Virus record (IMG/VR): IMGVR_UViG_3300033153_004651
Span: 1 to 42,708 of that record
DNA from: a virus
Reading direction: 5' to 3' (one strand)
DNA: 42,708 nt
Each line of letters starts with the position of its first letter. The stretch's first letter is position 1. Under the pieces are notes generated by a model, which saw only the letters and a program-made list of their open reading frames with translations, did no database searches and was not told the DNA's origin. A program made the position numbers and the translations under genes. Below are positions 8,756-16,346 of this stretch, piece by piece.

Positions 8756-9337
8756 CTAAATTCCGCCTTTGAAATCCATCTCGAAAACAAGACCGCTATT
8801 ATATAAGCTGTCAGTTTTGCAGATAATTTCAACAGGATTAAAAACCCTTCTATCCTCGCCGTCATCTTTTTGAAAGGCAAATGTAAATCCCTTTCGAAGA
8901 TTTGAACGATAACCAATATAATAAAATGGTTTATCATCATTTTTTGTGGTTATCCTTGAAACGAACTTCGGCATTGTGGATTTATTTCCGGATTTTATAT
9001 TCCAGCTTTCGGACGTGTCTGTAATAGTGTCGAGACTTTCTCGCATCGCTTTCCAGACGTCCTCTGAAGCAACCTCGTATTGATTAAACGTGATAACAAC
9101 ATTTTGCTTTGTGACCGCGTCCTCAGATTCTACGTTGTCGTATTCTTCCTCAGAAAGCGTCCATTGCTCTTCGAGGTTTAATTCTGCAATTGCTCCTACA
9201 TCGAACCATTCAGGGCCACCGCTGCCGGAGTCTGCAAAGAATCCGCCGGGGTAATCCTGATATGCTGCAACTTCGAGCTTTCCAGATCCACGAAATAGAG
9301 CCGTTGAATCCTGAATTACTGTTTGAAATTCTGGCAT
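8756..9337 (-). CDS. Major tail (tube) protein
   Basis: This 193-residue beta-rich acidic protein lies between the tail terminator-like gene and the chaperone, which is the tube gene position in SPP1/HK97-like phages. The segment RKGFTFAFQKDDGEDRRVF and the ending LVFEMDFKGGI fit a tube-fold domain. It has its own leader of 55 bases with AGGAG before the ATG, consistent with high expression. Stacked hexameric rings of this protein would form the tail tube. Confidence 0.7.
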   Translation of the reverse strand: MPEFQTVIQDSTALFRGSGKLEVAAYQDYPGGFFADSGSGGPEWFDVGAIAELNLEEQWTLSEEEYDNVESEDAVTKQNVVITFNQYEVASEDVWKAMRESLDTITDTSESWNIKSGNKSTMPKFVSRITTKNDDKPFYYIGYRSNLRKGFTFAFQKDDGEDRRVFNPVEIICKTDSLYNSGLVFEMDFKGGI

Positions 9338-9392
9338 ATTATTTTACTCCTATTTAGTTTCATTTAACAGCCCCCGAGTAGATCCCCCGGAG

Positions 9393-9782
9393 TCATGGTT
9401 TTATATACGAAAATCTAAAGTCTTGAGTTAGCATGTATTTTTGTCTGTCTTCGTCAAATTCAGGATCGGGGAAATCAAGTTTTGTGATATATGACATTGT
9501 CAATCCTGCCATATTCCCGATCAGGCTTTGAAAATTATCGTCTAATATCCGGCCAACGGCTTTGCATGTATACGGATCCTCTGCGTATGTAAAAAAACGC
9601 CAACGCTGCCAGCGGTCCGGAAATTCGAATTGTTTCGGATTCGATATATTTCTAAAAACCAGCCGTGGATATTCTTTATCCTGTCTCTTGTCAATCCATC
9701 CGATAGACTGGACATTTATAACATCCGTTAAATCCGTAATGCTTTTTAGATATGTATCGATCGCCTCTTCAATATCTGGCAT
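9393..9782 (-). CDS. Tail terminator / completion protein
   Basis: This 129-residue protein starts with MPDIEEAIDTYLKSI and has a central PRLVFRNISNPKQF and a final MLTQDFRFSYIKP, the compact alpha-beta pattern of gp17/DUF3168-like tail completion proteins that cap the tail tube and join it to the head. It follows the HK97 gp10-like gene, as in related phages. Its stop overlaps a possible ten-codon ORF in the leader of the tube gene. Confidence 0.65.
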   Translation of the reverse strand: MPDIEEAIDTYLKSITDLTDVINVQSIGWIDKRQDKEYPRLVFRNISNPKQFEFPDRWQRWRFFTYAEDPYTCKAVGRILDDNFQSLIGNMAGLTMSYITKLDFPDPEFDEDRQKYMLTQDFRFSYIKP

Positions 9783-9788
9783 AATTAC

Positions 9789-10172
9789 CTATTTTTTAAA
9801 TATCTTTTTCGCCAATCTTACAAGTGATTTATTACTGATAACCAGATCCACGGACTGCGCGAAGGTCCCGACGTTCTTTTCATAAGCGCCCGCGTAAATA
9901 ACATTAGATCCAACCCTGACAAAATCAGGATCGTCCGGCGGGCTGACCTCGTCTTCAACTGTTGGCTTTCCGGTTCCCTCGCTTCTGAAATCGCTTTTTT
10001 GTCCGGTCTTTAATCTGAATATAATTGAATTTTTTAATAAACTGCTTATTGCATGAGTCAAAACAACCATCTGATTAACCATAATATGTCCAGCGTCTAC
10101 AAGATAGTTTTGTTGCTTTTTCTCATATTCAGTTAAAACTTTTCCGCTATTCCATTTAACTTTAACTGCCAA
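9789..10172 (-). CDS. HK97 gp10-like head-tail protein
   Basis: The 127-residue protein ends with VRVGSNVIYAGAYEKN and FAQSVDLVISNKSLV, the hallmark of the HK97 gp10 / minor tail-component family (VGSN.xYA..xExG). It overlaps the head-closure gene by 11 bases. The order closure protein, gp10-like, tail terminator, tail tube is conserved in this phage type. Confidence 0.75.
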   Translation of the reverse strand: MAVKVKWNSGKVLTEYEKKQQNYLVDAGHIMVNQMVVLTHAISSLLKNSIIFRLKTGQKSDFRSEGTGKPTVEDEVSPPDDPDFVRVGSNVIYAGAYEKNVGTFAQSVDLVISNKSLVRLAKKIFKK

Positions 10173-10512
10173 TGTTCATTTCCTTTTCTGATCCTGGCGG
10201 CAATAATTTTAATAATAATTCTAAATGATGACCGCGAAAATTTGGATCATGCTCTTTTTTAATTTCATAAACATTATCATTTATTACTACCCTGTCAAGT
10301 AGTTTTATGTCTGTATCGTTTATATAAAGCCTGTAATCAGCGATAACGGTTTTGCCGTCGTCTCCGTATTTCTCATCGCCTTTTAAAAGGTCAATCATTC
10401 CTTTCACGGATGACAACAGATCCCATGTCCGGGACGGCTGAAAGCCAGCTACATTCGTCATTGTTTCCCGGTATATATCGACATCTTGATTGTAATGATC
10501 TTCAATTGACAT
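10162..10512 (-). CDS. Head closure / head-tail adaptor (SPP1 gp16-like)
   Basis: The 116-residue protein opens with a short N-terminal strand (VDIYRETMTNVAG) and has DRVVINDNVYEIKKEHDPNF and HLELLLKLLPP, typical of the small beta-barrel head-tail joining family. Family members close the capsid exit after packaging and receive the tail. Its partner connector normally lies directly upstream; here that partner is 9 kb away (19620-19961), because the glycan cassette lies between them. It overlaps the first cassette gene by 11 bases. Confidence 0.75.
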   Translation of the reverse strand: MSIEDHYNQDVDIYRETMTNVAGFQPSRTWDLLSSVKGMIDLLKGDEKYGDDGKTVIADYRLYINDTDIKLLDRVVINDNVYEIKKEHDPNFRGHHLELLLKLLPPGSEKEMNIGS

Positions 10513-10801
10513 TTAAAAACTCCTTCGGCGTCATTGCTTTGTCATCAACGTAAAAATCGGCAACCGGCTTTCCCAAAATTAAAGTATGATATTTTAAGCT
10601 AATCTCTTTTAATTGTTTTATCGTCAATAATAAATGTTTCCAATGCCTGCCGGTATAGATGATTATTTCATTTTCATTATCATATAATCGATTTATTTTA
10701 TCAACCAATTTTCTGTTTGCGGTTCGTAAATAATAACTCTCACCGTCAAAATCAGAAAATAATATAGTGTCGTCAATGTCAAAACAGTATGTCATTTTCA
10801 T
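10502..10801 (-). CDS. HAD-superfamily phosphatase (capsule-locus type)
   Basis: The 99-residue protein begins with CFDIDDTI, the DxD nucleophile loop of HAD phosphatases, then has the conserved Thr in IIIYTGRHWKH and a final Asp pair in ADFYVDDKA. This compact, cap-less form is common in polysaccharide loci (EcbF/BcbF type). In sialic acid pathways a HAD enzyme removes the 9-phosphate of the sugar, which would fit this neighbourhood, but the substrate here is inferred. It overlaps neighbours on both sides by 11 and 4 bases and is the cassette gene closest to the phage closure gene. Confidence 0.8.
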   Translation of the reverse strand: MKMTYCFDIDDTILFSDFDGESYYLRTANRKLVDKINRLYDNENEIIIYTGRHWKHLLLTIKQLKEISLKYHTLILGKPVADFYVDDKAMTPKEFLNVN

Positions 10802-11001
10802 TCCTTTTTGCTAAAATATAAATCCGGACAGCAAGAAACGCCCTCGGCTGCTTTTAATAAAATACTTTTAAAATTTATATTCGCTTCATCATTTCCCCTC
10901 AATATCTCTTCCATTGCTTCTTTTGTGCTGTTTGCTAAAACATAACTTTCATGATCAATGTCATAACTGCTAATATAATACTGAATAAAATACAATTTCA
11001 T
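10798..11001 (-). CDS. Small protein of unknown function
   Basis: This 67-residue protein has an aromatic start (KLYFIQYYISSYDID) and a Cys pair near the end (SCCPDLYF). ATGA-type four-base overlaps with both neighbours make it almost certainly translated. No family is recognised. It may act with the adjacent phosphatase or NeuB-like synthase, but this is only suggested by position. Confidence 0.65.
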   Translation of the reverse strand: MKLYFIQYYISSYDIDHESYVLANSTKEAMEEILRGNDEANINFKSILLKAAEGVSCCPDLYFSKKE

Positions 11002-11828
11002 TTTCTCAGTGACTCCCTTTTGGATTTCTCACTATTGAATATAACTCTTTTTTTGTTACCAGTCAAGGATTTTTCAATGTCTCGGATAGTTCTGCATAAT
11101 TTTATCATGCCAACCGGATCAATACTTGACTTTTGATCGGATCCCCACATCTCATGATCAAGCGTGACGTGCCGTTCTATCCAATCAAGACCCATTCCGG
11201 CGGCTGTATAAGTTGTTGATAATCCGAACTCATGCCCTGAATATCCGATCTGCTTGTCTGGATATTTTAATTTTAACCAGTTAATATATTTTAAATTCAA
11301 TTCTTTTACGGGGGAAGGGTATGCGCTATTTGTATGGAATATTACATCAGGATCCCCAACTTCAACCGCTTTTTCGATTTCTGCTTCTGTTGACATCCCG
11401 GTTGACATTAAAACAGTATCATAATTCTCGCGACAATATTTCAATAATTCAAGATGTGTTATTAACGCTGACGGTATTTTCACAATATTACAAAACTGTT
11501 TCATAAATGCAGCGCTGTCCAGATCCCAGACGGAGGCGAACCAATCAAGGCGGTTTTGTTTACATACTATATCTATTAAAATATAATCATCAATGCCAAA
11601 TTCTATCTTTTTTTTATAATCCAGATATGACATCTCCCCCCAGGGTGTGTCTTTCGGGATATTCTTTTGACGTTCCGGAACGCAGATATCAGGATTCCGC
11701 TTTTGAAATTTCACATAATCGAAACCAGCAAGACCCGCCATTTTTATCAGCTTTTTTGTAACGTCAATAGATCCGTTATGGTTTATCCCGATCTCAGCAA
11801 TCAGTTTAATTCTGCTCTTTTTGTCCAT
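10998..11828 (-). CDS. neuB: NeuB-type nonulosonic (sialic) acid synthase, short form
   Basis: The 276-residue TIM-barrel protein has all landmark motifs of the NeuB family: AEIGINHNG (11-19), VKFQKR (39-44), MSTGMS (141-146), IGYSGHE (194-200) and ERHVTLD (218-224). The two metal-binding histidines known from NeuB fall at 199 and 220. Family members condense phosphoenolpyruvate with an N-acetyl six-carbon sugar to give a nine-carbon acid such as sialic, legionaminic or pseudaminic acid. Usual NeuB is about 340 residues; this one stops after the barrel and lacks the C-terminal SAF (antifreeze-like) domain. It overlaps the preceding gene by 23 bases with AGGA upstream of the ATG. Precise sugar unknown. 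Confidence 0.9.
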   Translation of the reverse strand: MDKKSRIKLIAEIGINHNGSIDVTKKLIKMAGLAGFDYVKFQKRNPDICVPERQKNIPKDTPWGEMSYLDYKKKIEFGIDDYILIDIVCKQNRLDWFASVWDLDSAAFMKQFCNIVKIPSALITHLELLKYCRENYDTVLMSTGMSTEAEIEKAVEVGDPDVIFHTNSAYPSPVKELNLKYINWLKLKYPDKQIGYSGHEFGLSTTYTAAGMGLDWIERHVTLDHEMWGSDQKSSIDPVGMIKLCRTIRDIEKSLTGNKKRVIFNSEKSKRESLRK

Positions 11829-12495
11829 CGATTATGTCCTTCATTAGCAAGAATGTTTCTTGACTCATTTTAAAATTATCATGTCTCTGATAAAGTCCGT
11901 GTATATATTTTGTATTTGCAATCATGTTATGTCCGTCCTCAGTTTTTCCAACATTTATTCTATTTCCCTGATTCAGTATTTTATCCGGCAAATATCCCGG
12001 TAAATATTCTTTATAATTGTCATGCTCAAATTTTGACTTTTTACTGATAAAAAAATCAAGTCCGGTGATATATAATTCTTTCGGCTGCGCTTTTAGGATG
12101 TCAGTAAATATAAAACAACCCATTAATGCACCGTGACAAATTGCATGTACTTCTTTTATAATGTTTCCAATATGCCTGACGTTTATATGTCGTTGATAAC
12201 TTTCTTGATCTTTTCTGCTTATTCCCTTAAAGCAAAGCCATTCGATCCCCCTGTCTTTAAAATCCTTTACTGGCAGAGGATTCATTTCCCGGGAGAACTG
12301 GACATTGCAATATAATACATTTATTCGCTTTCCGTAATCTTGATAATATAATTCATCATTTAAAAATACGCTTCCATTTGTTTTTATTACAATATCATAA
12401 CTATCAATAAAATCTCCGAACTCACGGCCTTTAATGTTCGGACATCCACCGACAAAAATTACTTTCTTATCTCTTAAATAATCATAATATTTCAT
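11806..12495 (-). CDS. GT29-like sialyltransferase candidate
   Basis: The 229-residue protein starts with VIFVGGCPNIKGREFGDFID and SYDIVIKTN, the same spacing as the nucleotide-sugar-binding L motif of GT29 sialyltransferases (VGxx..LxGxxxGxxID..D.V.R.N). A second motif, CHGALMGCFIFTDIL followed by ELYITGLDFF, matches the later conserved block also seen in the two other DUF115-like proteins of this cassette. Such enzymes transfer sialic acid from CMP-sugar. No membrane anchor is present, so it would work in the cytoplasm. Donor and acceptor are inferred from the NeuB and NeuA neighbours. Confidence 0.7.
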   Translation of the reverse strand: MKYYDYLRDKKVIFVGGCPNIKGREFGDFIDSYDIVIKTNGSVFLNDELYYQDYGKRINVLYCNVQFSREMNPLPVKDFKDRGIEWLCFKGISRKDQESYQRHINVRHIGNIIKEVHAICHGALMGCFIFTDILKAQPKELYITGLDFFISKKSKFEHDNYKEYLPGYLPDKILNQGNRINVGKTEDGHNMIANTKYIHGLYQRHDNFKMSQETFLLMKDIIDGQKEQN

Positions 12496-13514
12496 AATTC
12501 AAGTTCACACCGTTTTATATAAACGTCATCTTCGGAGTCATGTCCCATATAATTACAATGAATATAAATATATAGTTTCCCATCTTTTCTAACTATTCCC
12601 TGTGATGAATGGATAAAGTTTTTCTTTTTATCCTCAATAATGATCGGGATGTCGATAAAAAATTCATGTTTGACGTTCCATGAGACCCCGTCAAAACTCT
12701 CTACAAACCTCAGACATGCTTTTGTATCGGTGTAATAGGGCAATATACCTAAAAACCTACCATCAATATTCAGAAAGCATGGAAAATAATAATTCTCTGC
12801 ATTCTGGTCAAATTCAGGATTCATTTTTATGTTATTAAATTCTGACCAGAAACGTAAATCTTTAGATGTTGAATACTGAATAAATCTATTCCCTTTTTGT
12901 ATATTATTTCTTACATATAAAATATACTTTTCGCCGTCATGCATACAGGAGATATGCCCGTCAAATTCTGTTGACTTCCATTGCAAGGCTGAATTAAAAC
13001 CAGACTGATCAACATTTACTATCGGATCATCATAAACAGGCTTAAAATCCACGCCGTCGGAACTCCTGAATAAATAAAGTCCGTCTGAATAATCAAGCAG
13101 CCATTTTTCATTGATCAATCTGTCATGTGCTTTTTTGTATCTGTCCTCATTTCTTTCGTATTCACGTCTATATTTTTTTTGAAATAATATTTTAAATTTA
13201 TCGAATGTATCTGCATCATGCCAGGTTTTATTGTTTTTCCAGGAGTCCATGCCTCCAATCCCGTATATATTACCGTCAATTCCTTTAAATACTGAGAAAT
13301 TATGCGAGAGGCAATTTTCGCTATGAATAAGGATCGCGTCGTCAAAATTCACACCGTCTTTGCTTTTATACGCATTTGTATATAAAAATTTTCCCTTATG
13401 TAGTACATAATGATTTTCGTATAATACTATATCGTCGCCGTTCTGTATTACTGAATAATAACAGACTTGTCTTTTCTCGGATTTTAAAACTATTTCTTTT
13501 TCAATTATTTTCAT
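12492..13514 (-). CDS. Beta-propeller glycosidase-like protein
   Basis: This 340-residue protein has no signal peptide. It repeats a blade-like pattern of aspartate-box-like turns: YKSKDGVNFD, FRSSDGVDFK, YSTSKDLRFW and VESFDGVSWN, with FVES/YSTS strands between. This is the layout of five-bladed propellers of the GH43/GH32 clan and related carbohydrate-binding proteins. Candidate catalytic acids cannot be assigned with confidence by eye. It overlaps the sialyltransferase-like gene by four bases. It may trim or bind a sugar chain made by the cassette, but hydrolase activity is unproven. Confidence 0.6.
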   Translation of the reverse strand: MKIIEKEIVLKSEKRQVCYYSVIQNGDDIVLYENHYVLHKGKFLYTNAYKSKDGVNFDDAILIHSENCLSHNFSVFKGIDGNIYGIGGMDSWKNNKTWHDADTFDKFKILFQKKYRREYERNEDRYKKAHDRLINEKWLLDYSDGLYLFRSSDGVDFKPVYDDPIVNVDQSGFNSALQWKSTEFDGHISCMHDGEKYILYVRNNIQKGNRFIQYSTSKDLRFWSEFNNIKMNPEFDQNAENYYFPCFLNIDGRFLGILPYYTDTKACLRFVESFDGVSWNVKHEFFIDIPIIIEDKKKNFIHSSQGIVRKDGKLYIYIHCNYMGHDSEDDVYIKRCELEL

Positions 13515-14113
13515 TACACACCCTTTACTCGAAACACCATCAGATCATCCCCGATCGTTTTCCAATACTGCATTTTCGTTAATCTGACAATCTTTTTTAT
13601 CCATCCCATTTTATCCATAATAGTTAAATGTAAATTACTAATCTTTTTATATTTTCTGGATACGGATTTTAGCTCGTCTAAAAATTCAGTATTCCCTTCG
13701 ATAGTATAACATATTTTTAGAAATAGAAATTTTTTTGCAACCCTGGAAATTTCCTTTAGGGCGTGATCTATGTCATCAGGCGCAAGATGTTCCAGGACAT
13801 CACAGGAAAAAACAGCGTCAAAGAAATTATCCTTAAAAGGTAGATCCATTATATTGGCCTCAATGCAATTCCTGATCCCGTATTTCTCGGCTGCATATCT
13901 GATCGCGATAGAAGAGACATCGATTCCGTAACCTGTTTTATGGTTTTTCTGAAATTCTCTGACCGAAAAACCGTTAGCGCAGCCAACGTCAAGCACTTTA
14001 TTAAAACTGAATTCAGCCTTTATAATATCCTTTACAAAACGACGCCCGTGATTTTTCCCTTTTGCGTGATATCCTATTTCATAAAGTGATTCATATAATC
14101 GTTGATAATTCAT
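13514..14113 (-). CDS. Class I SAM-dependent methyltransferase
   Basis: The 199-residue protein has motif I VLDVGCANG (about 37-45), an acidic ribose-binding residue in GYGIDVSS, then IMDLPFKDNFFDAVFSCDVLEHL, the usual motif III/IV of small-molecule and sugar methyltransferases. It is a clear relative of the shortened gene at 15987-16346: both have an FKDxxFDAVxxxDVLE.L block. The substrate is unknown; context suggests O- or N-methylation of a sugar. It overlaps the propeller gene by one base. Confidence 0.85.
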   Translation of the reverse strand: MNYQRLYESLYEIGYHAKGKNHGRRFVKDIIKAEFSFNKVLDVGCANGFSVREFQKNHKTGYGIDVSSIAIRYAAEKYGIRNCIEANIMDLPFKDNFFDAVFSCDVLEHLAPDDIDHALKEISRVAKKFLFLKICYTIEGNTEFLDELKSVSRKYKKISNLHLTIMDKMGWIKKIVRLTKMQYWKTIGDDLMVFRVKGV

Positions 14114-14711
14114 CTATTTCCCACACTCCCATATAATAACCCGGTTTTCCTTTGTCATTTATTGTGTGAACAGGTTCCGGAAAGTTAAACGGATCGATCC
14201 TCAGATTGCGCGGGTTTAATATCAGGCAGCGCGTTTCCGGATTTTCTTCCACACTGGATGAGGACGCCATTAAATATGTCGATCCGCTTTTTATTGCATT
14301 TTCTATAATCTGTAAACAGTCTTTTAATTGTAAGTGTGTAAAAACATCCCTGATAAAAATTAAATCAACTTTTTGCAAATCGTATTCAACTATATTTGCA
14401 TTTATAAATGTTTTCTCAGGAAAATTCTTTTTATTCTTTTTTATCAATTCCGGGACAATATCGATCCCCGTATATTCGATCCCCGTCCAGTCAAGCTTTG
14501 ACAACCAGTGATGATCGGCACAGCCGCAATCAAGCACACTTTTTATTTCAAATATTTCAAATATATCCCTCACTCTCTGATATGACATCCCGAAACCGCC
14601 CTTCCAGATTGCGCGGCCTGGGAGACGCTTCGGCTTTGTCCTTTTGTATAATTTATACCATTGCTTTTCGAGAGATTTTCCTTTTGCTTCCTCTTCCCAA
14701 GTTTTTTCCAT
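14091..14711 (-). CDS. Class I SAM-dependent methyltransferase
   Basis: The 206-residue protein has a lysine-rich N-terminal helix region, motif I SVLDCGCADHHWLSKLDW, then YTGIDIVPELI, and VDLIFIRDVFTHLQLKDC as motif IV. The F/H-rich RDVFTHL form is common in methyltransferases of polysaccharide and phage glycan loci. It is distinct in sequence from the other four in the cassette. The 23-base overlap with the next gene suggests translational coupling. Substrate unknown. Confidence 0.8.
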   Translation of the reverse strand: MEKTWEEEAKGKSLEKQWYKLYKRTKPKRLPGRAIWKGGFGMSYQRVRDIFEIFEIKSVLDCGCADHHWLSKLDWTGIEYTGIDIVPELIKKNKKNFPEKTFINANIVEYDLQKVDLIFIRDVFTHLQLKDCLQIIENAIKSGSTYLMASSSSVEENPETRCLILNPRNLRIDPFNFPEPVHTINDKGKPGYYMGVWEIDELSTII

Positions 14712-15286
14712 TATTCAACCTCTATCCTTTTTATCCAACTTGAATCTCTAAACGTCTTATCAGGTTTAAAAAATTCGTCAACTGCTTTCTTGACGCCTGG
14801 AAAATGGCGTCCCGTGTAATCATGTCCAGCTATAAAAGAATTTTTTTTAACCTTCGGCAGCCATAATTGAATGTCTTCTCTGACGCCACTATAATTATGA
14901 ATAGCGTCAATATAAATAAAATCAATACTGTATTCCGCAAAATGATAAATAGCTTTTTCACTTTTCACCTTCAGTTTTTGAATGTTCGGATATTTTTTGC
15001 ATAATTTATTAAATTGAGCCTCGACCTGATCCATCGGGATCCGGAACGAAGCGCCGTCATTGTCATCATATCCATTGACCCAGGGATCGATCGCAAATAC
15101 TGTTTTAAAATTCTTCGCGAATATTTCTGTTGAATCGCCGACATACGATCCGACCTCGACCATTATCATATCAGAACAGTCGCCGATATAATCAATTAGA
15201 TCTTGCAATCCTATTTTTGCAAAGCGGGCGTTTCGTATGCTTATATCCAAAAATTCCACCATTTTCTTTTCATATATAAAAAACAT
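14711..15286 (-). CDS. Methyltransf_24-type SAM methyltransferase
   Basis: This protein of 183-191 residues has MVEVGSYVGDSTEIFAK (motif I), FAIDPW, and IDFIYIDAIHNYSGVREDI then FIAGHDYTGRHFPGV, the pattern of the Methyltransf_24 / cephalosporin-hydroxylase-like sugar methyltransferases. Asp and His residues in IDAIH and GHDY are typical of metal-dependent members. The first ATG has no good ribosome site; the ATG at 15262 (MVEFLDI) is an equally likely start and reduces the overlap with the small Cys-rich gene. Substrate unknown, presumably a sugar of the cassette product. Confidence 0.8.
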   Translation of the reverse strand: MFFIYEKKMVEFLDISIRNARFAKIGLQDLIDYIGDCSDMIMVEVGSYVGDSTEIFAKNFKTVFAIDPWVNGYDDNDGASFRIPMDQVEAQFNKLCKKYPNIQKLKVKSEKAIYHFAEYSIDFIYIDAIHNYSGVREDIQLWLPKVKKNSFIAGHDYTGRHFPGVKKAVDEFFKPDKTFRDSSWIKRIEVE

Positions 15287-15441
15287 TTTTCATTTATTAT
15301 TGTATCGTTTGGCTTTATAACGTTCACGCTTTTAGTGCAATCATATCTACAAACAGGAGATGATTTATCATTCCAATGTCTAGCTATTCCGTGACTGCAA
15401 TCTTTGCAATGTTCTTGTTTAATACTTATATTTAAATGCAT
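15241..15441 (-). CDS. Small Cys-rich (zinc-ribbon-like) protein
   Basis: The 66-residue product has two close Cys pairs, CKDC (12-15) and CRYDC near 31-35, plus His residues between them, as in a small zinc-binding knuckle. The ATG has a good site (AAAAAGGATTTAG) inside the end of the sulfotransferase gene, giving the same 23-base overlap seen at other junctions here. It overlaps the following methyltransferase by 22-46 bases depending on the start used. Function unknown; the ribosome site and Cys pattern argue that it is real. Confidence 0.5.
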   Translation of the reverse strand: MHLNISIKQEHCKDCSHGIARHWNDKSSPVCRYDCTKSVNVIKPNDTIINEKCFLYMKRKWWNFWI

Positions 15442-16009
15442 CTAAATCCTTTTTAAATCGTTTATTCATAATCTTTATTAATTCGTCATTATAATAATCT
15501 TTATAATTTCCGTAATCCTGTTTTTTATATACATCTAATTTTATATATTTAAACTTTAATATTTCACAGATTCTTTTCCATTCATTTTCGAGGTTCTCAA
15601 AGCGTCCGATATAATTCGGCTTTATTCCCTTGCTGGTAGTAATAAAGTCAACTTGATTTTCCCTGAATGAGTATGCCTGTAATTCAAGCGGCTGATCGGA
15701 ATAAACCTGGATATGGTTTTTAATAAAATTATCAAATGTTCCAGGATTGTTTATTTCCTTTTTTATTTTAGCCTCTTGTAATATCCAGAAATACCAGGAA
15801 ACCATACGAGAAAAAGGATTTCTAATAAATGTAAATTTAAAATATTCCTTGTAAATATTCGATCCAAGTCTCCTACAGGCCGTTGACGCTTTTAAATGAA
15901 CTTGTTTATGCGCTCCGTTAAAATGAGTAACCAGGTGTTTATAAATTGGCGTCCCGCCCGTCTTCGGTATGTGTAGAAATATATATTTATGTTTTTCCGA
16001 TAGTGTCAT
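15419..16009 (-). CDS. PAPS-dependent carbohydrate sulfotransferase (Sulfotransfer_2 type)
   Basis: The 196-residue protein begins with KYIFLHIPKTGGTPIYKHL (residues about 8-26), the 5'-phosphosulfate-binding loop, and has FIRNPFSRMVSWY (about 60-72), the 3'-phosphate-binding Arg/Ser motif. Both are diagnostic for Golgi-type carbohydrate sulfotransferases and bacterial relatives. The reaction moves sulfate from PAPS to a sugar hydroxyl. No transmembrane anchor is present. Bacterial sulfotransferases of this group modify capsular or secreted glycans; here the acceptor is probably the glycan made by the cassette. PAPS would come from the host. Confidence 0.88.
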   Translation of the reverse strand: MTLSEKHKYIFLHIPKTGGTPIYKHLVTHFNGAHKQVHLKASTACRRLGSNIYKEYFKFTFIRNPFSRMVSWYFWILQEAKIKKEINNPGTFDNFIKNHIQVYSDQPLELQAYSFRENQVDFITTSKGIKPNYIGRFENLENEWKRICEILKFKYIKLDVYKKQDYGNYKDYYNDELIKIMNKRFKKDLDAFKYKY

Positions 16010-16346
16010 CTCTTCCGTCCCGAGTAAATATCAATAATTCCCCCTCTCGCTTATGCCTGAGAAATTTCCCAAATGCTGAAATCTGAATCATCCACCAATC
16101 AAGCGGCTTTGCAGTCTTTCCGCTTTCCGATATTGTTAAAAATAAATACTTCCTTGCGATTCTGGTAATTTCGCTTAACGCTTGCGCTACATCTTCAATC
16201 TTTAAATTCTCCAATACATCCATGCATTGCACAGCATCAAAGGAATCATCCTTATATTTTAAATCCAGTATAGATCCGATACAGCCCCCGATATCCAGTA
16301 TAGAGAAGAAGTCATAATTTTTAACTAAATAATCGCTATATTTCAT
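15987..16346 (-). pseudogene. Degenerate SAM methyltransferase (internal deletion)
   Basis: The 119-residue frame has a motif I remnant FSILDIGGCIGS (14-25) joined directly to the post-II block ILDLKYKDDSFDAV and the motif IV region CMDVLENL. Compared with the relative at 13514-14113 about 45 residues are missing between these blocks, including the acidic ribose-binding residue, so SAM binding is doubtful. A 12-base repeat (TCTATACTGGAT) occurs at both sides of the fusion point. The reading frame and its overlaps with both neighbours (23 and 4 bases) are kept, so a remnant role cannot be excluded. Its first residues resemble the start of the GT29-like gene. Confidence 0.6.

Noticed and set aside
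9361-9396. CCCCCGAG / CCCCCGGAG as a terminator hairpin
   Set aside because: The two elements are direct, not inverted, repeats and cannot fold on each other.
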